DNA of 64,000 bases, from the NCBI GenBank assembly GCA_039720395.1, contig CM077831.1:7242333-7306332 (forward strand). Reading direction: 5' to 3'. A model generated the notes under the pieces. It saw nothing but the letters and a program-made list of their open reading frames with translations. It was not told the DNA's origin and searched no databases. The stretch comes from Liquidambar formosana (Eukaryota > Streptophyta > Magnoliopsida > Saxifragales > Altingiaceae). Position numbers and translations under genes: made by a program. Of this stretch, positions 47,554-56,673 are shown piece after piece (positions within the stretch are counted from its first letter, which is position 1; every line of letters begins with the position of its first letter).

Positions 47554-49166
47554 TCCCTTCAGGTTGGGATGACTTGCCGACAGAGATGGAGAGCATCGAC
47601 ATGATAGAATGGGATGACTTGATGAATGACTCCGAGGAAGTCCATGACATATGGGCTAGTGATGATGAGTTGGACCATATAACCAGAGGGGGTCGCCATT
47701 TCAAGCCTCCCCACCTAGAATCTGAAAATCCGTTGGAAGATTTGGAAGGGCAGAGGCGTCCTAGCTTGCAAGAAGAAGAGGATGAAGTGCTTAGGCAGCT
47801 GAAGAAGACCAATGCCAACATTACTATTTGGGGCTTGCTCATGGCCTCGCATAAGCACAGACAGACCGTGTTGAAACTGTTGAATTAGATACAAATGCTT
47901 GTTGACACATCCCCCGAGGGATTGGTACATTTGGTGAATCCAACTCCCAAGAACTCAACCATCGTGTTCACCGATGTAGACCTACCTAAAAGCGGGCCGA
48001 GCCATTCTCAAGCTCTCTATGTGACCGTTGACACTATGGGGAAGAGGGTTCCCACCGTTCTTATCGACAATGGGTCCGCACTGAATGTATGTCCTCTCCG
48101 AACTGCCACTGTTTTGGGTTTGGGACCCACTGATTTCACGCCATCTGGGCAGACCGTAAGAGCTTATGACAACACCCGCCGAGAAGTAATAGGGGTAGTT
48201 ACTTTGCCTCTTATCATGGGACCCACTGAATTTAGGGTAGAATTCCAAGTGTTGGATGTGCCGTCATGTTTCAACTTGTTGTTGGGCCGACCTTGGATCC
48301 ATCCTGCTGGGGCTGTGCCATCTTCATTCCATCAAAAGGTGAAGTTTCCTTATGAAGGAGCCATAGTAACACTTCAAGGGGACTATGAATTGAAACTCGC
48401 AAGTGTGCCTATATGTGAGATACAACCTGAATCAGCAGCGATACCGCTATCTGGGTTTGACTATGTCCAATGCATTGAAAAAGAGCTCGAAAAGGGTGAA
48501 TTAATACCCTTGGACTTTTGCCCCCATGGCAACTTGCACGTCGGTGAAATAATGAGAAAGATGAGTTTCTTTCCAGGCATGGGGCTAGGGCGTCGCCAAC
48601 AAGGGATCCCTACGTCTATTCAAAGCCGTGTCACCTCATACACCTTCGGGCTAGGATATGAGCCCTCTAGAAATGATCATGCGGAAATGCTGAAGAGGAA
48701 CAAAGAGAAAGTAAGAGCCAAAGCCGAGGGAAGGGTGCCAGACCTGAAAATCTCACCATATCGACCTACTTTGAATGGTTACTTCGTCAAAGAAGGGGAT
48801 GATTTTCTATATTGCGGGTTTCCAGAGCCCACCTTTGACCAAGCTACCAAGATCCGAGTTCCGGGTTTTGAAATCTTCTTCACCGAATGGTATCCAATCA
48901 CAGCTGAAATGGTGGATGATGATACCATCAATGATGAGTTCTGGGAAAAGAAAGAGGAGGACTGGGCAGAGAACCTTGATGCAGGGGCTATGACTGAAAT
49001 GTTCCAAGACATGATCCTCATCATGGAAGACTCGACCATTGAAGAACTCCAGGGTTCGTCCATTAGCCATGCTACTATGCCACTCCTGAATTGGTACCTT
49101 GAATATGGTGTCGTTGCGGAGATCCATGAAGAAGAAGACCTTGGCCTACCTGATAGCAGCTTGTAG
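47487..49166 (+). CDS. Protease and G-patch ORF (Pro), -1 relative to gag
   Basis: Retropepsin processes Gag-Pol. The frame starts without an ATG behind the gag slip site; an acidic linker (WDDLPTEMESIDMIEWDDLM) comes first. An in-frame TAG at 47886-47888, probably from CAG, precedes MLVDTSPEGLVHLV. The active-site motif is LIDNGSALNV around residue 194, with the Tat-style DNGSA in place of DTGA. The second half of the protease has FNLLLGRPWIH. A G-patch follows near residues 363-395 (FFPGMGLGRRQQG, then FGLGYEP), known in Tat and some retroviral proteases. The C-terminal part is acidic. The final TAG (49164-49166) lies inside a predicted splice donor, so the stop can be removed by splicing into the RT frame. 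Confidence 0.85.
47493..47499 (+). promoter_or_regulatory. Predicted -1 ribosomal frameshift site GGGAAAT
   Basis: In the gag frame the bases read G GGA AAT, the canonical X XXY YYZ arrangement. A -1 slip gives GGG AAA TAT and enters the protease frame, which is open from 47487. The gag frame stops 18 codons later. I did not find a clear downstream pseudoknot by eye. Confidence 0.6.
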
Positions 49167-49333
49167 GTGTCTTAGTTTAGTAATATTTCCCTAATTCAAT
49201 AAGATGTATCTACTTTACTCACTTTGTGGAGTCATAGTATTGATACAGATTTGTTTGTTTTCCTTCTTTCTTTTGTGTGTCATTCCCATTATTCCTAGTC
49301 AATAAAGTGTGCTTTCTTTCTCTATATATGCAG
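49163..49333 (+). other. Predicted 171-nt intron between pro and RT
   Basis: Donor GTAGGT at 49163, acceptor TATATATGCAG ending at 49333, T-rich in between, with a pyrimidine tract before the acceptor. Splicing removes the pro stop and joins the two frames in register with no stop before the RT ATG at 49353. An intron at this place is a described property of Ogre elements. Confidence 0.65.
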
Positions 49334-49352
49334 TGTCTCTTTTCTCTCCTCT

Positions 49353-52076
49353 ATGGATATTTATGGCATGGATATAGATCCTAGGAACGATGTCCCCCCG
49401 GAGCTCGTTGAGCAAAGGAAAAGGGGCATCACCGAACCTAATATGGATGAATTGGAATCAATCAACTTAGGGACGAATGAATTGCCAAGAATAGTTAAAA
49501 TTGGGAAAACCCTCTCCCTCGTTGAAAAAGAAAAGATGATCTGCCTCTTGAAAGCCAACATTATGGCTTTTGCATGGTCTTATGAAGACATGCCTGGCAT
49601 TGACCCCGATATTGTGCAACACTATATCCCCACCAATTCCCTAAAGAAGTCGGTAAAGCAGAAACTCAGAAGATTAAAACCAGAATGGGCTCTAAAAGTA
49701 AAAGAAGAGGTAACTAAACAACTAGACGCAGGTTTCCTCCAAGTTGTGGAGTACCCCGAGTGGTTGTCGAATATAGTGCCTGTGCCTAAAAAAGATGGGA
49801 AAGTGAGGATGTGTGTCAACTTCCGAGATCTCAACGCCGCGAGCCCTAAGGATGACTTTCCTTTACCCCATATCGACGTGTTGGTAGATAGCATGGTGGG
49901 ACATGCACTCCTCTCCTTCATGGACGGATTCTCTGGGTATAACCAGATAAAGATGGCACCTCAAGACATGGAGAAAACAGCCTTTATCACGCAATGGGGA
50001 ACGTACTGTTACAAGGTAATGCCTTTTGGCTTAAGAAACGCTGGGGCTACTTACCAAAGAGCAGCTACGACCCTATTGCATGATATGATCCATAAGGAAG
50101 TCGAGGTTTATGTTGATGATATGATCGTAAAGTCTGTGGATAGAGAAGGGCATTTCAAGGCACTAGAGAAATTCCTAGAGCGAGCAAAAAAGTACAATCT
50201 CCGTCTCAACCCACAGAAGTGCGCTTTTGGTGTCACTGCAGGCAAGTTATTGGGGTTTATGATCACTCAGAGAGGTATCAAAGTGGACCCAGGGAAGATA
50301 AAAGCTATTGTGGAGATGGAGCCGCCTAGCATTGAGAAGCAGATCCGGGGTTTTCTGGGAAGAGTTCAATACATAAGCCGATTCATTGCCAACTTAACCA
50401 TGGTTTGCGAACCAATCTTCAAATTGCTTAAGAAAGGTGTGCCAAAAGTATGGAACGAAGAATGCCAAGAGGCCTTTGAGACCATTAAGAGATACTTGAG
50501 CAATCCTCCAATCTTAGTTCCCCCACGGCAAGGTGCGCCACTTTTGTTATACTTAACGGTCACCGAAACCGCGACGGGGGCTATGTTAGCTCAATATCTC
50601 GAAGGGTCTACAAAGGAGAATGCCATCTATTACTTAAGCAAGAAAATGACAGACTATGAAGTGAAGTACAATGCGATTGAAAAAGCTTGTGTGGCACTAG
50701 TATGGGCGACGCAGAAACTCCGACACTACATGATGTCCTTCGAAGTGTTCTTGATAAGTCGCATGGACCCGTTGAAGTACCTGGTAGAAAGGCCAGTATT
50801 GTCATTCAGAACTGCTCGATGGTCAATTCTCCTCAATGAATTCGACATCAAGTACATGAATCAGAAGTCTATCAAGGGAAGCGTCATCGCAGACTACCTA
50901 GCCAGCTGTCCGGTGTCATCATCCGCTCCGTTCAACGATCAATTCCCAGATGAGGACGTGCTAGAGATTGGTAGAAAAACTTGGAGAGTATACTTCGATG
51001 GGGCAGCCAATAAGAAAGGTTATGGGATAGGAGTCCTGCTGGTCTCACCCGAAGAGGCATTTACACCATTAGCGGTCAAGTTGGGGTTCGAAGCTACCAA
51101 CAACATTGCTGAGTATGAGGCCTGTATCCTAGCACTGGAAGCGGCACTTGAATTGGGGATCAAAGAATTGGAAGTGTTCGGGGACTCAGCACTAATCATT
51201 TGCCAGATAAAAGGGGAATGGAAAACTCGAGATGAGAAATTGTTGCCTTACCATGCCTATCTGGAAGCTCTAACCAAGGAGTTCTCAGAGATAGAGTTCA
51301 ACTACCTTTCAAGGAACAAGAACCAGTTCGCCGATGCCTTGGCGACCCTAGCATCCATGGTGGAGATACCTGAAGGGGGAAATGTGAAGCCGTTGGTGAT
51401 AGAATGCCGAGACAAGCCTGTGTACTGTTGTGCAATCCGAGGAGGAGAGGTAAATGATGGCCGTCCGTGGTTCCATGACATAAAGAAGTTCATTGAAGAA
51501 AGGGAATACCCAGAAGGAGCATCTCGTATCGATAGAAAAACCCTAAGGCGGTTGGCGAGTCACTATGTACTTTGTGGAGGAAAGCTATATCGGAGATCAT
51601 ACGACGGGATCCACCTGCTGTGTGTCACCGAGGAGGAAGCCGAGCATCTGATTAAAGAAATCCATGAAGGGACAGGGGCTCCGCATATGAATGGCTATAC
51701 GTTGGCTAAGAAAATCATGAGGCTAGGCTATTATTGGTCCACCATGGAAAGAGACTGCCACGCACATGTCAAGAAGTGCCACAAATGCCAACTGTTCGCC
51801 AGTGGACAACATTTGCCTTCTATGCCTTTAACGAGTATGTCATCACCTTGGCCATTCGCGGTATGGGGGATAGATATCATCGGACAGATCAAGCCAAAGG
51901 CATCAAATGGGCATGAATACATCCTGGTTGCCATCGACTATTTCACTAAGTGGGTGGAAGCAGCGTCCTTCAAGACCTTGAATTCCAAGAAGGTAGCACA
52001 GTTCATACAGCACAGCATCATCTATCGATATGGGGTACCGCATGAAGTTATCTCAGACAATGGCCAGCATTTTTAG
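49353..52076 (+). CDS. Pol: RT, two RNase H domains and most of integrase
   Basis: 907 residues in the same frame as pro. The start (MDIYGMDIDPRND) is followed by the linker INLGTNELPRIVKIGKTLS. RT spans about residues 95-330: SNIVPVPKKDGKVRMCVNFR, FMDGFSGYNQI and the catalytic YVDD at 253-256. The gypsy RNase H remnant is about 390-520 (YYLSKKMTDYEVKYNAIEKA). A second, archaeal-like RNase H, typical of Tat, begins near 547 (YFDGAANKKGYGIG, with D549) and includes NNIAEYEA and FGDSALIICQ. The integrase zinc-binding region is near 740-800 (HVKKCHKCQ). The integrase core has WGIDIIGQI (Asp near 841) and SDNGQHF (Asp 902). A TAG at 52074 ends it before the third catalytic residue. Confidence 0.93.
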   Translation: MDIYGMDIDPRNDVPPELVEQRKRGITEPNMDELESINLGTNELPRIVKIGKTLSLVEKEKMICLLKANIMAFAWSYEDMPGIDPDIVQHYIPTNSLKKSVKQKLRRLKPEWALKVKEEVTKQLDAGFLQVVEYPEWLSNIVPVPKKDGKVRMCVNFRDLNAASPKDDFPLPHIDVLVDSMVGHALLSFMDGFSGYNQIKMAPQDMEKTAFITQWGTYCYKVMPFGLRNAGATYQRAATTLLHDMIHKEVEVYVDDMIVKSVDREGHFKALEKFLERAKKYNLRLNPQKCAFGVTAGKLLGFMITQRGIKVDPGKIKAIVEMEPPSIEKQIRGFLGRVQYISRFIANLTMVCEPIFKLLKKGVPKVWNEECQEAFETIKRYLSNPPILVPPRQGAPLLLYLTVTETATGAMLAQYLEGSTKENAIYYLSKKMTDYEVKYNAIEKACVALVWATQKLRHYMMSFEVFLISRMDPLKYLVERPVLSFRTARWSILLNEFDIKYMNQKSIKGSVIADYLASCPVSSSAPFNDQFPDEDVLEIGRKTWRVYFDGAANKKGYGIGVLLVSPEEAFTPLAVKLGFEATNNIAEYEACILALEAALELGIKELEVFGDSALIICQIKGEWKTRDEKLLPYHAYLEALTKEFSEIEFNYLSRNKNQFADALATLASMVEIPEGGNVKPLVIECRDKPVYCCAIRGGEVNDGRPWFHDIKKFIEEREYPEGASRIDRKTLRRLASHYVLCGGKLYRRSYDGIHLLCVTEEEAEHLIKEIHEGTGAPHMNGYTLAKKIMRLGYYWSTMERDCHAHVKKCHKCQLFASGQHLPSMPLTSMSSPWPFAVWGIDIIGQIKPKASNGHEYILVAIDYFTKWVEAASFKTLNSKKVAQFIQHSIIYRYGVPHEVISDNGQHF

Positions 52077-52156
52077 AAAGAAACCCATGAGCTCTTGCAA
52101 AAGTACGGCATAGTCCACCATTTGTCGTCACCATACCGTCCTCAGACTAATGGGCA

Positions 52157-52711
52157 GTGGAAGCAGCTAACAAGAATATCAAGAAGATACTGCAGAAGAC
52201 TGCGGACTCGCACACAGACTGGCATGAGAAGTTACCGTTAGCTTTATGGGGTTACAGAACATTAATAAGGTCGTCAACAAGGGCTACCCCTTATTCTCTA
52301 GTTTATGGAATGGAGGCCGTGTTGCCAGTTGAACTAGAGGTTCCTTCATTAAGGGTTACCGTGGAGAGCCAGATAACAGAAGTGGACTGGGTTAAGAGCC
52401 GCTATGATGAGTTAGCTTTGCTGGATGAAAGGCGTTTAAGGGCGCTGTATCATGTTCAGGGGTATCAGCGGAGAGTTGCCAGAGCATTCAACAAGCATGT
52501 CAAAGATCGAGGTCTAAAGAAAGGGGATGTAGTGCTGAAGGAAATTAGAGCTCCAGTTTTCGATCTGCGGGGAAAATTCAAGCCAAGTTGGGGTGGACCA
52601 TACATTATCAAAGAGATATTGCCAGCAGGGGCTGTTCGCCTCATGGATTTAGATGGAATTGAGTTCGCTCGTCCAACTAATTTGGATCAATTGAAGAAAT
52701 ATCATGTTTGA
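52157..52711 (+). pseudogene. Integrase C-terminal part, out of frame
   Basis: Continues the integrase after the TAG (52074) and a one-base loss in a G run near 52152. Between the two, the Pol frame still reads KYGIVHHLSSPYRPQTNG. From 52157 the catalytic Glu (EAANKN) and the C-terminal half follow: WGYRTLIRSSTRATPYSLVY, then the C-terminal domain with KPSWGGPYIIKEI and FARPTNLDQLKKYHV, 184 residues in all. With both lesions this copy cannot make complete integrase. Because the LTRs are almost identical, either the lesions arose after insertion or the RNA was packaged in trans. Confidence 0.9.
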
Positions 52712-53021
52712 AGCCTGCTAGGTTGAAAACCCGTAAGGACGGCCTAGGCAAAAGTTAAGGCATGAGAACTACGTAAGACCTGATTCTCCACTCGAAAAAA
52801 AAAAAAACAAAAACAAAAAAAAAAGCAAAGAAGAAAAATAATGGAGATACGTAGGCAACCCATAAAGTTACCTTGGGTGCGGTCTAAATCAAACAACAAA
52901 ATCCCAAATTTGATTTATTATTGGCAATTTATTAAAAACTAAAATTGATTGACATAGCAATTCATTGGTATTAAGTAAAAGAACTATAAATATGCCATAA
53001 ATATCCTATTCTATTGAGTCT
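52712..53021 (+). other. Spacer after integrase
   Basis: No gene. It contains an A-rich tract at 52796-52826. The stop codons of the convergent sense integrase and antisense ORF are about 310 bases apart. Confidence 0.6.
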
Positions 53022-54308
53022 TCAATTCCTCTCGGGCTTCTTTGTAGCTCGCTTTTCAGCTTTCTTCTTCTCTCTTTCGTGTCTTCTTTTCTTCCTCAAG
53101 TCATGTTCATAAGCTGCTGTCACTGCTTCTATAATATCTTCTCTGCAAGGTCCAAGTTCATTGTTCTTGATAAGTCCAAAAATCCTTTCTCTTCGAGTAG
53201 TCTCTCTCTCACCTAAATTGCTTTTCAACCATTCCTTATACTCTGAGCTCATCATATACGGACCATCAGTATTCGTAACTTGGGTTAGTATCAACTTGCT
53301 AGGCCATCGGTCCTTCGCCCAAGTCACTACAGAAAGACCCGCGGGCACCACAGGATAGTCACCTTTCAAGGAAGTAGGTATGGTTTGCATGGCACCCATC
53401 TGACGAAGAACCCTTAAAGGCCAATAAAAAGAAGTAGACCTCAGTCCTATGAGTCTCACCATGGCGCATCCAGAAGTCCGCAGAAGCACCTGGTCACTGC
53501 AGCCCCATATGAATACAAACCACTTGACACTCCTCCAAGAAAGGGTTTGGAAGTAACCTAGCCAATCTCTCAATGAAAATTGCCCAGGTAGTTCAATGCG
53601 GCGAAGGCAGTAATGCTGGGGCTTGTATGGTGTAATGGCAACTGGTGACAAGAAATTCAGTCTTTCAAGCAACCACATCTGCAGTAGAATGGGGCTACCT
53701 CCTAAAGGAACCTTTGGGTCCTCATGAGTTTTATCCAAACCATTCAGGGTTTCAGCTAGCACCATGGGAATCAAGTTATGGCCCTTGGCAAGGAGAGGAA
53801 TCAAGTCACAGATTTGAATGGGAACATGTGGAGTACCAGTGGAAATAAGAAAACGACCAATGAGGCAAAAGGCAAGAGCATGCTTAATAGGAAAGGTAAA
53901 ATTCAGAATACCTTTACTATCATAAGCTAAAAAAGAGGTTGCCAATTTCATCAAGTCTACCATATGGTCCTTTACAAACGTAGAGGCATATTGTGGGTGA
54001 ATCCCAAGTAGATTGGAGAAAGAAGTAAGAAAGCTTGGGCGAGGAGTAGGGAGAATGAAAGGACCTACCGTTGAAACTCCATACAATGCACAGAATTCCT
54101 CCATGGTTGGGCACAGTTCTTCATAGTTGAAGCGGAACACATGAACTTGAGGATCCCAAAAATATGTAGTAGCAGTCAAGAGGTTCGTTTCAAGCCTCAC
54201 ATGCCTCAAGGAGAGCAATGGATCCAAGCCAAAGCACTTGAACTCAGATTTTGCTTCAGCACTCATAACTCTCAAAAACCCTCCTAAAAATTTGTCTAGA
54301 GCCTCCAT
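53022..54308 (-). CDS. Antisense ORF, plant mobile domain-like
   Basis: 428 residues, ATG at 54308 (minus), stop at 53022, with no internal damage although it lies opposite to all other genes of the element. Near residue 55-75 it has FRFNYEELCPTMEEFCALYG, the (F..EL.PTLEEF..L.G) signature I associate with the plant mobile domain (PMD, related to MAIL1/MAIN). Further PMD-like features are a large helical mid-section, WLLERLNFLSP and a late EYKEWLK. The C-terminus is very basic and Lys/Arg/Glu-rich (KKRRHEREKKKAEKRATKK), possibly a nuclear localisation signal or coiled coil. Antisense ORFs in this position are described in Tat/Retand elements. Function unknown. The PMD assignment is by motif only. 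Confidence 0.75.
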   Translation of the reverse strand: MEALDKFLGGFLRVMSAEAKSEFKCFGLDPLLSLRHVRLETNLLTATTYFWDPQVHVFRFNYEELCPTMEEFCALYGVSTVGPFILPTPRPSFLTSFSNLLGIHPQYASTFVKDHMVDLMKLATSFLAYDSKGILNFTFPIKHALAFCLIGRFLISTGTPHVPIQICDLIPLLAKGHNLIPMVLAETLNGLDKTHEDPKVPLGGSPILLQMWLLERLNFLSPVAITPYKPQHYCLRRIELPGQFSLRDWLGYFQTLSWRSVKWFVFIWGCSDQVLLRTSGCAMVRLIGLRSTSFYWPLRVLRQMGAMQTIPTSLKGDYPVVPAGLSVVTWAKDRWPSKLILTQVTNTDGPYMMSSEYKEWLKSNLGERETTRRERIFGLIKNNELGPCREDIIEAVTAAYEHDLRKKRRHEREKKKAEKRATKKPERN

Positions 54309-54356
54309 AATTTCTAATGAATGAATACAAGTAGGTTTAGGAACCTCTTGGATGTG

Positions 54357-54364
54357 TTTTTATA
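54357..54364 (-). promoter_or_regulatory. TATA box for the antisense ORF
   Basis: The plus strand is TTTTTATA, so the minus strand reads CCC-TATAAAAA-CAC. It ends about 49 bases upstream of the antisense ATG, correct spacing for a short 5' UTR. It suggests independent transcription of the ORF. Confidence 0.5.
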
Positions 54365-54794
54365 GGGAAAAGGTCACAAATCCAAGTTCAAATAGGAAAA
54401 AACCCATCAGAATAGGAAGTTTCCTATTCAAAGTGGGATTTCCGCTTTGGGCTCGGGTAACCACCCAGGCCTGGGCGGCTAGCCTCCCGAGGCCTGGTGG
54501 TCACCCAAGCCACTTTGTTTTGGTTTTGCTTCTCGCTTTGTCTCGCCTTGACGCGTGATCAAACCTCCTTCCAAATGAGATATTCAACACTTTTTGAGCT
54601 TAAAATCAATCAAATTCCATCTTGAAATCAATTCCTTGAATTAATTTTATGTTCAAAAGGGTTAAATATATTTCCCCTGTGTCAGGCCAACTCAAGTGAC
54701 AATGTGTTAAGTCACTTTCCTCTTGCACCATGCTTGTTCAATCTTGATAAATTAATCATATATCCTCATTTCAAATCTTGATTTTTCATCCCAC

Positions 54795-56540
54795 TTGGTT
54801 GAATATACTCATCACTTGAATATATTCTTCCATTTCAAAAGTGTATTCACCCTTTGAATATGCTTCTCGGTTTCAAATTCTCATTCCCTATCCTACTTAG
54901 TTGAATATATTCATCACTTGAATATATTTTTCCATTTCAAAAGTGTATTCACCCTTTGAATATGCTTCTCAGTTTCAAATTCTCATTTTCTATCATACTT
55001 GGTTGAATATATTCATCACTTGAATATATTCTTCCATTTCAAAAGCATGTTCGCCCATTGAATATGCTTCCTAGTTTCAGATCCTCATTATCACTTACTT
55101 GGTTAAATATATTCATCACTTGAATATATTTCTCCATTTCAATGGTATGTTCATCACTTGAACATACTTCTCAGATATTTTGTCACTTACTTGGTTAAGT
55201 ATATCCATCGCTTGGGTACACTTCTCCATTTCAATGGTATGTTCATCACTTGAACATACTTCTCAGATCATTTGTCACTTACTTGGTTAAGTATATCCAC
55301 CACTTGGGTATATTTTTTCCATTTCAATGGTATACTCATCACTTGAGTATACTTCTCAGATATTTTGCCACTTACTTGGTTAAGTATATCCATCGCTTGG
55401 GTATATTTCTCCATTTCAATGGTATGTTCATCACTTGAACATACTTCTCAGAATATTTGTCACTTACTTGGTTAAATATATTCATGACTAGAATATATTT
55501 CTCCATTTCAATGGTGTACTCATCACTTGAGTACACTTCTCAGATTATTCTCTATCTTACTTGCTTAAGTATATCCATCGCTTGGATATATTTCTCTATT
55601 TCAATGGTATGTTTATCACTTAAACATACTTGTCACTTACTTGGTTAAGTATATCCATCACTTGGATATATTTTTCTATTTCAATGGTATGTTTATCACT
55701 CAAACATACTTGTCACTTACTTGGTTAAGTATATTCGTGACTAGAATATATTTCTCCATTTCAATGGTGTACTCATCACTTGAGTACACTTCTCAGATTA
55801 TTCTTATCTTACTTGGTTAAATATATCCGTCGTTTGGATATATTTCTCCATCTCAATGGTATGCTCATCACTTGAGTGTACTTCTCAGCTTACTTGGTTA
55901 AATATATCCATCACTTGGATACATTTCTCCATTTCAAAAGTATGTTCATCACTTGAACGTACTTCTCAGTCTTTTTCAATCATTAAGTATACTCATCACT
56001 TGAGTATATTTCTCAGCATCTTTTTCATCACTTGGTTAAATATGTTTGTGACCTGAATATATTTCTCCATTTCAAAAGTACACTCATCACTTGAATACAC
56101 CTCTCAGATTATTCTTATCCTACTTGGTTAAAGATATCCATCGCTTGGATATATTTCTCCATTTCAATGGTATGCTCACCACTTGAGTATACTTCTCAGA
56201 TTTCATTCTCAGATTACTTGGTTAAATATATTCGTGACCTAAATATATTTCTCCATTTCAGTGGTATACTCATCACTTGAGTATACTTCTCAGATATTTT
56301 GTCACTTACTTGGTTAAGTATATCCATCGCTTGGATATATTTCTCCATTTCAAAGGTATGTTCATCACTTGAATGTGCTTCTCAGATTTCATTCTCATCA
56401 CTTGGTTAAATATATTCGTGACTAGAATATATCTTTCCATTTCAAAAGTATGTTCATTCGTAGTGGCTTGAATATGCTTCTCTTATCAATTCTCAACCCT
56501 CAGTGGTTTAAGTATACTCATGACTTGAGTACAGTTCCTT
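54795..56540. repeat. Tandem array of paired hairpins in the Tat 3' region
   Basis: About 19 units of ~80-105 bp. Each has hairpin type 1 after (A)CTTGGTTAA and hairpin type 2 after CCATTTCAATGGT. Loops are nearly always TCACT or TCGCT, sometimes TGACTA-like. Perfect examples: 54904-54928 (stem AATATATTCA), 55145-55167 (GTATGTTCA), 55330-55352 (GTATACTCA), 55514-55536 (GTGTACTCA) and 55607-55629 (GTATGTTTA). An example with one G-T pair is 55567-55593 (AAGTATATCCA). Tandem repeats are known in the 3' untranslated region of Tat elements and can seed satellites. Short open frames across the array are by-products. Nothing else is coded between 54365 and 54795. Confidence 0.92.
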
Positions 56541-56659
56541 ATTTCAGTCTCAGGTTTTCAACCTCCCATCATTGTTGGTATCAGTGTGTGATTTCTCCGG
56601 GCTTTTTGGCCAAAAATGGGTTGTTCTTTATCATTGGTTCACAAGTGTAACTTGTTCGC

Positions 56660-56673
56660 CAATGAGGGGCTTC
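56660..56673 (+). promoter_or_regulatory. Polypurine tract of the Tat element
   Basis: CAATGAGGGGCTTC lies directly before the 3' LTR; T2 has CAATGAGGGGCATC in the same place (15250-15263). It is the plus-strand primer region. Confidence 0.7.

Noticed and set aside
54795..56540. Array considered as a CRISPR-like or protein-coding repeat.
   Set aside because: There are no unique spacers, unit length varies from about 80 to 105 bp, and the short hydrophobic frames across it are frame-shifted by unit length changes. It lies in a eukaryotic retroelement.
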